From positions 1 to 64,000 of the forward strand of contig CAMJPC010000008.1 of assembly GCA_946407705.1 (NCBI GenBank): 64,000 bases of DNA, written 5' to 3'. Below, piece by piece: positions 8,034 through 17,439 of the stretch. This DNA is from an uncultured Clostridia bacterium (GTDB lineage Bacteria > Bacillota > Clostridia > Saccharofermentanales > Saccharofermentanaceae). The notes below the pieces were generated by a model that was given only the letters and a program-made list of their open reading frames with translations, had not been told where the DNA came from and did no database searches. The position numbers and the translations under genes were made by a program. The number at the start of each line of letters is the position of its first letter. The first letter of the stretch is position 1.

Positions 8034-8305
8034 CTGAATTTGTTATAGATCTGAAAGACGTATACACACCGGATGAGCTTCATGAGAGGATCGCTCAGAC
8101 CATTCCGGTTCCCGAGTATTACGGGGCAAATCTTGACGCGCTTCACGATGTCCTGACCGAGCAGAGCGAAGGCTGGGTAATAGTCTTTTCTTCCGCATCG
8201 GTCCCTGAAACGGCCATGAGCAAATACATGCGGAATCTAAGACGCATGTGCGCGGCGGCTGCGGTTGAGAACGAAGGTCTCCTGAGGGTGGTTTTCGAGG
8301 AGTAG
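8030..8305 (+). CDS. Barstar-family RNase inhibitor
   Basis: A 91-residue homologue of barstar, the cytoplasmic inhibitor that plugs the barnase active site. The core VPEYYGANLDALHDVL aligns with the barnase-binding helix: Tyr30, Tyr31, Asn34, Asp36 and Asp40 correspond to barstar Tyr29, Tyr30, Asn33, Asp35 and Asp39. Barstar Trp38 is replaced by His39. There is no signal peptide, as expected for a cytoplasmic antidote. The ATG overlaps the RNase stop codon (ATGA) and GGGGAGG stands 7 bases upstream, so translation of toxin and inhibitor is coupled. Confidence 0.93.
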   Translation: MTEFVIDLKDVYTPDELHERIAQTIPVPEYYGANLDALHDVLTEQSEGWVIVFSSASVPETAMSKYMRNLRRMCAAAAVENEGLLRVVFEE

Positions 8306-8385
8306 GTCCGATTTATGTCCCCATATTTTACGGATTTTACTGATATAATCTGTAAGACTATATAACGAGATCGGGAGACCCACTT

Positions 8386-10839
8386 TTGGCAGACAACGGA
8401 TTTGGCAATGATGAGAGCCGCAGCTTTTTTGACGAGCTCGAAGAGATATACGGCGAGACGAACCAGGTACCTTCAAACACACCTGACTGTGAAGACCTGC
8501 TCGAAGGACTTAACGATGAACAAAGAGAAGCGGTGACCACTACGGAGGGTCCCGTTCTCATTCTTGCGGGCGCGGGATCCGGCAAGACCAGGGTTATCAC
8601 TTACCGCATCGCATATCTCATGAGACATGAGAATGCCGCCCCTTCATCGATCCTTGCCATCACGTTTACAAATAAGGCTGCAAACGAGATGAGAGAGAGA
8701 ATAACCTCGCTCGTAGGCGACAGGGCGAAGTTCATCTGGTGCGGCACATTCCACAGCATTTTCGCGAGGATACTGAGAAAGCATGCCGAGCTTCTCGGAT
8801 ATGACAAGAACTTCTCGATAATCGACTCTGATGACCAGTTAAAGCTCGTCAAAGACTCGATGAAGGAACTCGACATACCGGACAGCCAGCACAAGCCGAA
8901 GTCCGTCCAGATGGAGATCTCGTGCGCGAAGAACAAGCTCCTGAGCATTGAGGAATACGCTGCACTCGAAGGCAAGACTCCGTTCGGCGCAGTCTGTTCA
9001 AGGGTGTATAAGCGTTATACGGAGAAACTCATTGCAAACAACGCGATGGACTTTGACGACATCCTCGTCAACATGGTCAAGCTCCTTGCAAATAATCCCG
9101 ATATCTGCGAGCAGTACAGGAACAAGTTCAGATACATAATGGTCGACGAGTACCAGGATACAAACATGCCGCAGTACAAGGCGGTAATGCTCCTGGCAGG
9201 AGGCTACCGCAACATCTGCGTCGTAGGTGACGATGACCAGTCGATCTATTCGTTCAGAGGCGCGGACGTAAGGCTCATCTTAAGCTTCGAGAAGGATTTC
9301 CCGGGCGCAAAGGTGATAAAACTCGAGGAGAATTACCGTTCTACAGCGAATATCCTTAATGCCGCAAACTGCGTCATATCGCATAACAGAAGGCGTAAGA
9401 GCAAGACGCTCAGGACGGGCGGTGAAGACGGTGACAAGGTCGTCGTAATGCTTTCCGATGACAGCCAGGGCGAGGCGTCTTTTGTCGGCAGGACCATCAG
9501 GATGATGACCGATAAGGGTAAGTTCAAGTATTCTGACTGCGCAGTGCTTTACAGGATGAACGCCTTGTCCCGTAACATAGAGACCACGCTTCACAACATG
9601 GGTATTCCGTTCAGGGTCTATGGCGGAATGAGGTTCTACGACAGACGCGAGATCAAGGATACGCTTTCTTATCTGAGACTCATTCATGATACCGGTGACA
9701 ATTTAGCTTTCGAGCGTATCATCAACGTTCCCAAGAGAGGCATCGGAGACGCCACCATAGATAAGCTCAGACAGATCGCCATGGATGAGGGGATCAGCAT
9801 GTTTGAGTGCGCGGTGAACTGCCGGAAATACCCTGATCTGTTGAGGGCGGCAGGCAAGCTCATTCCTTTCACGGAACTGATCGAAGAGATGAGGGATGAA
9901 CTCCTAAAGAACGAGAAGGATTTCGCGGCGTTTGTTGATTATGTCGAGAATGAATCCGGAATAATCGATGCGGTAATCGCGGAGAGGGAGAAGAAAGGCG
10001 AGATCATCGACAGGGTCGAGAACCTGAAGGAACTTCTTTCCGAAGCAGCCGAGTATGACAAGACACACAGGGCTGAACCCGTGGACATGACTTCGATCGA
10101 GATAGCGGATAAGGATGAACCTTCTGACGGTCCCATTGAGATCGATGATGATTTCTTTTTCGATACTGCCACGAGCGATACGACAGAAGGGATCCTCGGA
10201 CTTTATCTCGAGAATGCGGCTCTTTTTACCGAAGGCGATTCTTACGATGACAACGACGATTTCGTCAAGCTCATGACCATCCACAGCGCAAAGGGTCTGG
10301 AATTCGGAGCGGTATTCCTCATCGGCAACGAAGAGGGTGTTTTCCCGAGCTACAGATCGATACAGAGCGAAGCCGATACCGAAGAAGAGCGAAGGCTCAT
10401 GTATGTTGCCATAACCAGGGCAAAAAAGGACATGTTCATAGTTCTTACGAGGCAGAGGATGCTCTTTGGTCAGACGAGCTGCAACAAGCCTTCGAGGTTC
10501 ATAAAAGAGATCGATCCGAGCCTTCTTTACGTAATGGGTTCAAACAGGGCGAAGGAAGAGAAAGCTTCCGTTGCGCCTGACCGCGAAGCATCGAGAAAGT
10601 CGATATCTGCTGCTCTTGCTTCGCAGTTCGACAAGAAGGAAGCCAAGAAGAAGGAAGAGTCTCCCGATACTCTCAAGGCCGGACAGATCAAGGAAGGCAT
10701 GGCGGTCGTTCATCCGAGATTCGGCGACGGCGTCGTTCTCAAGGTCGAGGAAGTCGGCGGCGATGCACTTGTGACGGTTGACTTTGACGGTATGAGAAAG
10801 AATATGCTGGCGAACGCCGCAGGGTTGAAGAAGCCCTGA
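8386..10839 (+). CDS. pcrA: ATP-dependent DNA helicase PcrA/UvrD
   Basis: An 817-residue superfamily 1A helicase that unwinds DNA 3' to 5' in repair and plasmid replication. The order is Q-motif region LNDEQREAV, Walker A GAGSGKT (residues 62-68), motif II VDEYQDTN, motif III VGDDDQSIYSFRGA, the 2B insertion, then motif V TIHSAKGLEF and motif VI RRLMYVAITRAKK. The C-terminus (GMAVVHPRFGDGVVL to the end) is the Tudor-like RNA polymerase-binding module of PcrA. An acidic stretch near residues 570-620 lies in the 2B region. The start is TTG at 8386 with GGGAG upstream; an extended -10 (TGATATAAT, 8341-8349) probably drives it. Confidence 0.96.
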   Translation: MADNGFGNDESRSFFDELEEIYGETNQVPSNTPDCEDLLEGLNDEQREAVTTTEGPVLILAGAGSGKTRVITYRIAYLMRHENAAPSSILAITFTNKAANEMRERITSLVGDRAKFIWCGTFHSIFARILRKHAELLGYDKNFSIIDSDDQLKLVKDSMKELDIPDSQHKPKSVQMEISCAKNKLLSIEEYAALEGKTPFGAVCSRVYKRYTEKLIANNAMDFDDILVNMVKLLANNPDICEQYRNKFRYIMVDEYQDTNMPQYKAVMLLAGGYRNICVVGDDDQSIYSFRGADVRLILSFEKDFPGAKVIKLEENYRSTANILNAANCVISHNRRRKSKTLRTGGEDGDKVVVMLSDDSQGEASFVGRTIRMMTDKGKFKYSDCAVLYRMNALSRNIETTLHNMGIPFRVYGGMRFYDRREIKDTLSYLRLIHDTGDNLAFERIINVPKRGIGDATIDKLRQIAMDEGISMFECAVNCRKYPDLLRAAGKLIPFTELIEEMRDELLKNEKDFAAFVDYVENESGIIDAVIAEREKKGEIIDRVENLKELLSEAAEYDKTHRAEPVDMTSIEIADKDEPSDGPIEIDDDFFFDTATSDTTEGILGLYLENAALFTEGDSYDDNDDFVKLMTIHSAKGLEFGAVFLIGNEEGVFPSYRSIQSEADTEEERRLMYVAITRAKKDMFIVLTRQRMLFGQTSCNKPSRFIKEIDPSLLYVMGSNRAKEEKASVAPDREASRKSISAALASQFDKKEAKKKEESPDTLKAGQIKEGMAVVHPRFGDGVVLKVEEVGGDALVTVDFDGMRKNMLANAAGLKKP

Positions 10840-10901
10840 ACAGGCGGTCCGCAGAGCAATGTAGTATAATGTTATATTGAGCTTTTGCGGAGGTATGGCC
10901 A

Positions 10902-12134
10902 ATGGATGCGAATATCAGCCTTTTCGAACTGTTTCAGGACAGCTTCAAGGAGCTTGAGAATTCAAACAGGATCTCAGATCTGACCATTAAAAAGATAGAA
11001 TTACAGCGCAGGGAACGCGACAGGCTTCTTGCCCCGAACGCCCAGAAGACGCTTCAGACAAGGGGCAGGATTGTCCCTGAGAACGACTGCAACGTCAGAA
11101 GCTGTTATGAGCGCGATCTTGGAAGGATCATGTATTCCCAGGCTTTCAGACGCCTCAAGCACAAGACACAGGTATTCTTTAACCCCGCAAACGACCATAT
11201 CTGCTCGCGCCTCGAGCATGTACTGTATGTTGACTACATTGCCGCTACGATCGGCCAGGCTCTGGGGCTTAACGTCGATCTCATCAGGGCGATCGCTCTG
11301 GGTCACGATGTAGGTCATACGCCTTTCGGACACAGCGGAGAAAGAGTTCTCAACATGAAGCTCAAAGAGGTCGATCCGAAGCTTTATTTCGAGCACGAAT
11401 CAAACGGACTCCGCGTATTGGACGTCATGGAAAGGCATAATGACGGATTCGGTCTCAACCTCACTTTCGAAGTCAGGGACGGCATCATCTGCCACTGCGG
11501 TGAATTCTACGGTGAACAGAGACTTACGCCTTGCAGGGATAAGACTGAAGAAGATCTCTCATTCCTGATCCCTAAGAAGAACCGCAAGGGACCTGCCACA
11601 CTCGAAGGCTGCGTAGTGCGTTTCTCCGATAAGATCGCTTATGTCGGAAGAGACATTGAGGATGCTTTGAGAACGGGTGTCATCGAGAGTGAATTCGATC
11701 TCCCCGAAGAGAGCATCGAGATGGGTAATTCCAATGCCGCGATAATCAACTATCTGGTAGAAGACATCGTTGAGAACAGCATGGACAAGGATGAGATCGC
11801 GATCTCCGACAGGGCTGTAAGAGCACTCGAAAATGCACTTAAGAATAACGTCTCGAAGATCTACAGATCTAACAAGGTAGTGACTTACGAGAAGTACTGC
11901 AATGTCATGCTCGAAGGTCTTTTCGATGCTTATTACGAAGCTGTCAGGAACATCGACCGCGCGGCGAATTCCAAGACGGATGCCATCAGGAAATTCGCCG
12001 ATTTCGTCAACGAGCATCCCCAGAAGAACAGCCCTGAGAGCGAGATGCCTCCGGCTATATTTGTTACCGATTACATCGCAGGCATGACGGACAGCTATGC
12101 TGCCGCCTGCTTTAACGAACTTTACAAGAACTAA
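10902..12134 (+). CDS. dgt: dGTP triphosphohydrolase family protein
   Basis: A 410-residue HD-domain enzyme of the dNTP triphosphohydrolase family, which cleaves dNTPs to nucleoside and tripolyphosphate. The N-terminal RDLGRIMYSQAFRRLKHKTQVF is the family hallmark. The metal-binding HD set is visible as RLEHVLYVD, then ALGHDVGHTPFGHSGE, and Asp of VRFSDKIAYVGRDIED. Length is normal. TATAAT stands at 10865-10870 without a good -35. It is followed 9-15 bases later by a second HD nucleotide hydrolase (YfbR-like), so the pair probably adjusts nucleotide pools together. Confidence 0.9.
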   Translation: MDANISLFELFQDSFKELENSNRISDLTIKKIELQRRERDRLLAPNAQKTLQTRGRIVPENDCNVRSCYERDLGRIMYSQAFRRLKHKTQVFFNPANDHICSRLEHVLYVDYIAATIGQALGLNVDLIRAIALGHDVGHTPFGHSGERVLNMKLKEVDPKLYFEHESNGLRVLDVMERHNDGFGLNLTFEVRDGIICHCGEFYGEQRLTPCRDKTEEDLSFLIPKKNRKGPATLEGCVVRFSDKIAYVGRDIEDALRTGVIESEFDLPEESIEMGNSNAAIINYLVEDIVENSMDKDEIAISDRAVRALENALKNNVSKIYRSNKVVTYEKYCNVMLEGLFDAYYEAVRNIDRAANSKTDAIRKFADFVNEHPQKNSPESEMPPAIFVTDYIAGMTDSYAAACFNELYKN

Positions 12135-12148
12135 GAGAAGGAATGGAA

Positions 12149-12775
12149 ATGGAAGAATACGGATTCTACGCGATGCTCGACCGCATGCAGTACATCAACA
12201 GATGGGCTCTCATGCGCAACAGCCGCTACGAGAACATAAAAGAGCACAGCTTCGACGTTGCCGTTATCGCGCACTCGCTGTGTCTGCTTCACAACAAGTT
12301 TAACGAGGGTAAGGAAGGCGCGATCTTTCCTGATCCTTACAAGGTCATGGCTTATGCGATCTATCACGACTGCACCGAGATCCTGACAGGCGATCTTCCG
12401 ACGCCCATCAAGTACGACAGCAAGGTCATCAGAGACGCATACAAGGACATTGAAAGAAGAGCGGCTGATACTCTGACCGATCTTCTTCCCGAGGATGTCG
12501 GACTCAAGGAAGAATATAAAGATATGCTTGCGCCTTCATTAGAAGGCGAGGAAGCAAAACTCGTACACACACTGGTAAAAGCAGCTGACAAGACCTCCGC
12601 TTACATCAAGTGCCTCAGGGAAGAGTCTTCCGGCAATAAGGAATTCTCTGCCGCAAAAGAATCGATCGGCAAGATAATAGCGGGTTACGATCTTGAAGAA
12701 GTGAAGTATTTCATGGAGAGATTCGTCCCTCCTTACGGCTATACTCTCGACAGGCTTACCGGAAAGGAATTCTGA
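12149..12775 (+). CDS. 5'-deoxynucleotidase, YfbR-like HD protein
   Basis: A 208-residue HD-domain phosphohydrolase; YfbR of E. coli removes phosphate from deoxynucleoside 5'-monophosphates. The set RNSRYENIKEHSFDVAVIAH, AIYHDCTEILTGDLPTPIKY and LVKAADKTSAYIKC gives the His, His-Asp and Asp ligands. Two in-frame ATGs exist at 12143 and 12149; AGAAGG ends 1 base before the first but 7 before the second, so 12149 is taken. It probably shares a transcript with dgt upstream and is followed closely by the secreted glucosaminidase gene. Confidence 0.88.
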   Translation: MEEYGFYAMLDRMQYINRWALMRNSRYENIKEHSFDVAVIAHSLCLLHNKFNEGKEGAIFPDPYKVMAYAIYHDCTEILTGDLPTPIKYDSKVIRDAYKDIERRAADTLTDLLPEDVGLKEEYKDMLAPSLEGEEAKLVHTLVKAADKTSAYIKCLREESSGNKEFSAAKESIGKIIAGYDLEEVKYFMERFVPPYGYTLDRLTGKEF

Positions 12776-12782
12776 ACGGAAG

Positions 12783-15311
12783 ATGCTTAAGAGAAGACCC
12801 GAATATTTCGCTGTTTTTTGCCTGTCGGCTATTGCCGCCATCGGTACGGCCTGCCTTACCGCGATAGCTCTTGATACGGGAACGCCCGCGCTGACGGGTG
12901 CAGCCAAACAGAGCTCATCGCAGATCGTCTACAGGGCGTCTGATCTTGCAGGCGTAAACAGCGAGGACAAAGTTACCGCAGAAATGCGTGTAAGATACGG
13001 AACATACTCGACCGGAGACTATGTGCTTTCTGCAATGACGTCTCCTGATTATCTGGTCAAGAGTCCTGATGACGAACAGTTCGCAAAAGATCTGTGTAAT
13101 GTCGTCTATGGCGGCCAGAACGACAGCGTCGTTTCAGAGATCCGTCAGGAACTCGGTTCCAACAACAGAATGACAGTCATCAATAACGTTATCTCAAAGG
13201 CAGACCGCAAGTTCGCCGTGTCCGGAGATACCAGAAGCGGTACGGGAAGCGTTATCACCGGCATTCAGCTTGACCAGGGACTCTCGGGAGACGATGAGTA
13301 TACGGTCGGCATTAAGGAGATCAGCGGAAGCTTTTCGGCTAACGGTGACGAGATAAGGACAGACCTTTTCGTTGACGGTGCGCTTCACAGGGGATATCTG
13401 AAATACGACAAGACCGCATCAGGCTCAAAGAGCTTCGTTCTTGCATGGGATACCGCGGGATTTGATCCCGGTGATCACGACGTGTCCATTCTTTTGAGAA
13501 GCTCCGACGGACGCGGAGTATCTGTCGCAGGAGGTAAGATCCGCATTCCGGAAAGGACTAAGATCGATACATATTCCGTTACTGACGGAGCCATTGGCAA
13601 GGGCGAGAAGACGGCATGGTTCCTTTTCGATTCCGGCGATACTGACTGCTATATCAATTTCGCGGGAATAACCGATAAGATATCCGTCTCACTCTATGAT
13701 CTTTCGGGAAAACTGATCGGAACCAACTCCAGCACTTCTGCGGGTTATGCTGCTCTCAGAGGAAAGAAACAGGATACGGAGAAAGTATCCGGAGAGACCG
13801 GAATACCGGGAGTCTCAAACTGCTTCTACATCTGCGCGAGAAGAACTGATTCCGCTTCAGAAGGCGAACCTGAAGACATCTCTTTCCAGCTGGTCCAGAG
13901 CCGTGAAGTTGGTTATTTTGACGGCAAGTACGTATCGGTCGCTCCCGGAAAGACTGAAGAAAATTACAAGCTCACGGATTCTCTCGGCAACGAGTATCAG
14001 GCACCGAAAGAAAAGTGCAAGCTGCTTCCGTTTAACGCGACGATCTCTTACATGAACCTGAACAGCGGAGACGAGGCTGACAAGGGCTTCTATCCGGCGT
14101 TCGACATTTCAGAAGACAAGTACGGATACTACACGCCAGGTTCGAAGAGCATAACGTTCGACTGCGAATCTGTTGAAGGATACGCTGCTAAACTCAAGAT
14201 AACGGCCGAGAACGGCGGAAACAAGACTGAGATCAAGTCCGGAAAACCGTTCACATTGCAATCAGGCGAGACGGTGATCACGGCTGAACTCACTTCGTTT
14301 GACGGACAGACGAGCGCAAGCACGGTTTATGTTCTCGCAGGCGATGACAAGGGTTCGTTCGTTGAGGAAACTTTGTCGCAGTTTCCTGACAGCTACTACA
14401 GCGGAATCTGGCTTTTGCACTGCAAGCACCCGGCATATCAGTTCAAGGCATACGATACGAAGGTTACTTTCGCAGAGGCCTTGAAGGCTGAGACGGTAGG
14501 CAACAAGAGCCTTGTACAGGACAGGGTCTTCCCTGAATACGTTAAGGACGGAAGCCCCGTTTACGATAAGCCTGACTGGAAGGCTGCAAAGGCGGAAGTA
14601 GTCAGCTATTACATGGATCCGAGAAACTTCTTTACTGATAAGAGAGTCTTCATGTTCGAGATGCTCGGTTTTGATGAGAACATCCACAAGAAGGAAGGCG
14701 TCAAGGAGATCATCGCGGGATCGTTCATGGATACCGATGATTTCGACTATGTAAACGCGATCTATGAAGCGGGACGCAAGGCGGGTGTATCGCCTTATTT
14801 CCTCGCAAGCAGGATCATCCAGGAAATGGGCTTTTCGGGAAGGTCTGCGCTCTGCAAGGGTACCGTTGACGGTTATGAGGGTTACTACAATTTCTACAAC
14901 ATAGGTTCCACATCTTCCGTCAAGGAAGGCGGAGCAACTGTCGGAGGCGCCAAGTACGCGAAGTGGGGAAGGGATCCCGATAAGGAAGAGATAAGCGAAG
15001 CTGAAGAAAAGCTTCTCTTGCCTTGGGATTCGAAGGAAAAGGCCATCACGGGAGGCGCTCTGTGGATCGCTTCCGGTTATATCGAAAAGGGCCAGAACAC
15101 GCTTTATTTCCAGAAGTTCGATGTCCTCGACGACGGAACGATCAGATACAATCATCAATATGCTCAGAACATAATGATGGCATACTCTGAAGCGCTTAGG
15201 TATTATAACAGCTATGATTCGATAAAGAAGACGGATTCGGCTTTCGTGTTCGTTATACCGGTGTATAAGAACATGCCTGCCGATTACGGATATCTTCCTA
15301 CGGGAACTTAA
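12783..15311 (+). CDS. Secreted N-acetylglucosaminidase-like cell wall hydrolase
   Basis: An 842-residue exported protein with an N-terminal signal or anchor helix (about residues 10-30) and several beta-rich modules. Its C-terminal glucosaminidase domain (about 640-815) is of the LytD/GH73-like type that cuts the peptidoglycan glycan strand. The catalytic neighbourhood SRIIQEMGF contains the likely general acid Glu681, followed by YNFYNIGST as in these enzymes. A cadherin-like sandwich region lies near residues 430-525, and FPDSYYSGIWLLHCKHPAYQF resembles the usual linker before the catalytic domain. It is adjacent to a cohesin-like surface protein. Only a weak ribosome binding site is seen. 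Confidence 0.8.
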   Translation: MLKRRPEYFAVFCLSAIAAIGTACLTAIALDTGTPALTGAAKQSSSQIVYRASDLAGVNSEDKVTAEMRVRYGTYSTGDYVLSAMTSPDYLVKSPDDEQFAKDLCNVVYGGQNDSVVSEIRQELGSNNRMTVINNVISKADRKFAVSGDTRSGTGSVITGIQLDQGLSGDDEYTVGIKEISGSFSANGDEIRTDLFVDGALHRGYLKYDKTASGSKSFVLAWDTAGFDPGDHDVSILLRSSDGRGVSVAGGKIRIPERTKIDTYSVTDGAIGKGEKTAWFLFDSGDTDCYINFAGITDKISVSLYDLSGKLIGTNSSTSAGYAALRGKKQDTEKVSGETGIPGVSNCFYICARRTDSASEGEPEDISFQLVQSREVGYFDGKYVSVAPGKTEENYKLTDSLGNEYQAPKEKCKLLPFNATISYMNLNSGDEADKGFYPAFDISEDKYGYYTPGSKSITFDCESVEGYAAKLKITAENGGNKTEIKSGKPFTLQSGETVITAELTSFDGQTSASTVYVLAGDDKGSFVEETLSQFPDSYYSGIWLLHCKHPAYQFKAYDTKVTFAEALKAETVGNKSLVQDRVFPEYVKDGSPVYDKPDWKAAKAEVVSYYMDPRNFFTDKRVFMFEMLGFDENIHKKEGVKEIIAGSFMDTDDFDYVNAIYEAGRKAGVSPYFLASRIIQEMGFSGRSALCKGTVDGYEGYYNFYNIGSTSSVKEGGATVGGAKYAKWGRDPDKEEISEAEEKLLLPWDSKEKAITGGALWIASGYIEKGQNTLYFQKFDVLDDGTIRYNHQYAQNIMMAYSEALRYYNSYDSIKKTDSAFVFVIPVYKNMPADYGYLPTGT

Positions 15312-15316
15312 AAACT

Positions 15317-16810
15317 ATGAGAAGGATCAAAGGAAAGAGAGCCGGCAAGGCCGCAAACAGATTTACGCGGATACTATCCGTGCCTGCTGCGTCGTTCCTG
15401 CTGACGCTTTCCCTGATGCTTTATTTCTGGGCTCCGGGAGTATCTGCCGCATCCAAGATCACGTTGTCTGTTGAAAGCGATCTGAAGTCAGTATCCCAGG
15501 GAAACATCGTAACCGTAAGGGTCGTGGCGGACAACATGCCGGGCATTACGGATTTCGGTCCCGTCATCCTTAAGTATGAATCGGATGAAGCCGAGTATGT
15601 CTCGTTCTCGCAGGGTAAGGATATCTCGGGCAACTTCGTTTTCGTTGAAACACAGGAAAAGGGTAAGATCACGGTCTCTGCCCAGGACCAGAACGTAAGA
15701 AAGAGCGAGTCCGATCCGGACGAATATGAGGTCGAGCCATTCCGTTCCGAGAATAAAGTCACGCTGTTTACGGTATCTCTCAGAGTAAAGCCCGAGAGTG
15801 CAGGCAACCTCAACATCAGCATTGACAGCACCGGTGTTTTCCAGAATGACTCGGGTGAGAAAGCCGATGTAGTCAAGGGCACTTCCCTGTCGCTCCCGAT
15901 CAACGTTAATTCCGTATCCAAAGACGCGACACTCGCGTTCCTTTCGCTGAAGGGCGTTGACATATCACCTGAATTCAATCCTAACATCACTGACTATTCC
16001 GCGACCGTAGACAGGGCGGTGACCGAGGTTCAGGTCACGGCAACGGCAAACAACATGTTCGCTTCAGTCGTCATAGTCAACAACAAGAACCTGCAGGTCG
16101 GAATGAACGTTATCGTAATCGACGTTACGGCGCAGGACGGCGAGACGCTGATGCACTACACGATCCACATCACCAGAAAGGAAAGCTATGTTCCAGAGAA
16201 CGCAACGCTGGTCGATGTTGCGGGCAAGACATATACATTCCTTGACATACCCGAAAACATCACGGTGCCTGAAGGATTCGTCCAGACCATGAGGGTGATA
16301 AACGGCTACAGCGTCCAGACATATGCAAGGGACGGCGTTACGAGCGTGCTGCTCTATCTTTTCGACGGTACGAATTCGCCGGCTTTCTATTTCTACAATC
16401 CCACGGAGAAGACGATAATCCCTTACGATCCCGAGAACACGATAATAAGGACGAGTAAGATATTGAGGATAACGGCTTTGCCGGAGAATTACACTGTTCC
16501 GTCAGGATTCGTCGCAGCCACATATGACACGGGCAGGATCGTGCTGAAAGGCTACGTTGACAAGAATTCCAACTTCATCTGTTTCATGACCGATGAGAAC
16601 GGCGTGGGTGATTTTTATCTCTATAATCCGGAGACAGGTTCGTTCCAAATATACAGACCTGCGGACAGAAGACCCGAAATATTGTACAAGTATATGTTTG
16701 AAGTTTTTCTCATTATCAGTATTATTGAAGCGGTAAGTTTGATCATTACGGTATACATGGTAAGAAAGATCATATCTGATAAGGCCAATCCGAGGCCGAA
16801 AAGAGTATGA
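15317..16810 (+). CDS. Surface protein with cohesin-like and cadherin-like domains
   Basis: A 497-residue protein with a signal peptide (about 20-44, ending GVSAAS). A cohesin/dockerin-partner-like beta domain (about 46-195, starting ITLSVESDLKSVSQGNIVTV) is followed by a cadherin-like beta-sandwich (about 205-295, LSLKGVDISPEFNPNITDYSATV). The remainder is beta-rich, with two similar repeats (LDIPENITVPEGFVQTM and ITALPENYTVPSGFVAAT). A membrane anchor lies at about 457-478 with a short basic tail inside. It probably sits at the cell surface and works with the glucosaminidase 5 bases upstream. No catalytic motif is seen. Confidence 0.75.
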   Translation: MRRIKGKRAGKAANRFTRILSVPAASFLLTLSLMLYFWAPGVSAASKITLSVESDLKSVSQGNIVTVRVVADNMPGITDFGPVILKYESDEAEYVSFSQGKDISGNFVFVETQEKGKITVSAQDQNVRKSESDPDEYEVEPFRSENKVTLFTVSLRVKPESAGNLNISIDSTGVFQNDSGEKADVVKGTSLSLPINVNSVSKDATLAFLSLKGVDISPEFNPNITDYSATVDRAVTEVQVTATANNMFASVVIVNNKNLQVGMNVIVIDVTAQDGETLMHYTIHITRKESYVPENATLVDVAGKTYTFLDIPENITVPEGFVQTMRVINGYSVQTYARDGVTSVLLYLFDGTNSPAFYFYNPTEKTIIPYDPENTIIRTSKILRITALPENYTVPSGFVAATYDTGRIVLKGYVDKNSNFICFMTDENGVGDFYLYNPETGSFQIYRPADRRPEILYKYMFEVFLIISIIEAVSLIITVYMVRKIISDKANPRPKRV

Positions 16811-16824
16811 GAACGGAGTAACGA

Positions 16825-17439
16825 ATGAGATTAAAGACAATCGTCGTCGGAGGAGAGCACCTCTCTCCCAAGCAGGAGAAATTCCGCAAGGCATTTATGT
16901 ACCTTGTAAGCGGCGGCATCACAACCATCGTAAACTTAGCTTGTTTCAAGCTCTTCAATCTTTTGGTAAACAATGACATGACAGTATCGGTCTTCGGACT
17001 GAACGTGTCTCTTAAGCTTGCGGTCAACAAAGTCGTATGCTGGGTCATCGCTGTACTCGTGGCATATTTCCTCAACAGGATCACGGTATTCAGATCCAAG
17101 GGTAACGTCATGAGAGAACTTCTTGCGTTCGCTGGCGCGAGAGTCCTTTCCTTCATAGTTTTCGAGGAAGGATTGTTCCTTCTTACGGTATTCATCTGCA
17201 CGAAGATCACGGGAATGCCGAGCGACACGGCAGTTTACACGCTGCTTGGCATACCAGTCACATATGCCGATCTCATGAACATCCTCAACATGGTCTTCGT
17301 CATCATAGCGAACTATGTACTGAGCAAACTCATGGTCTTCCGTAAAGAAGACATGGTCGACTATTCGAAAACGGATAAGGCTGAAGAAAGCGAAGAATCT
17401 TCCTCCGAACCGGCGGAAGAAGGCACAGAGAATGCCTGA
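16825..17439 (+). CDS. GtrA-family membrane protein
   Basis: A 204-residue protein with four predicted helices (about 25-45, 60-80, 95-120 and 145-165). The GtrA pattern is visible: FRKAFMYLVSGGITTIVNLACF at the start, AYFLNRITVFRSK in the middle and NYVLSKLMVFRKED at the end. GtrA proteins are thought to flip or handle lipid-linked sugars used to decorate surface polymers. The tail is a Glu/Ser-rich cytoplasmic extension of about 30 residues. It overlaps folC by 8 bases and follows two surface-protein genes, consistent with an envelope role. Confidence 0.85.
   Translation: MRLKTIVVGGEHLSPKQEKFRKAFMYLVSGGITTIVNLACFKLFNLLVNNDMTVSVFGLNVSLKLAVNKVVCWVIAVLVAYFLNRITVFRSKGNVMRELLAFAGARVLSFIVFEEGLFLLTVFICTKITGMPSDTAVYTLLGIPVTYADLMNILNMVFVIIANYVLSKLMVFRKEDMVDYSKTDKAEESEESSSEPAEEGTENA

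Noticed and set aside
14262..15158. 298-codon minus-strand frame in the glucosaminidase gene
   Set aside because: Antisense to a clear catalytic domain and without family resemblance.
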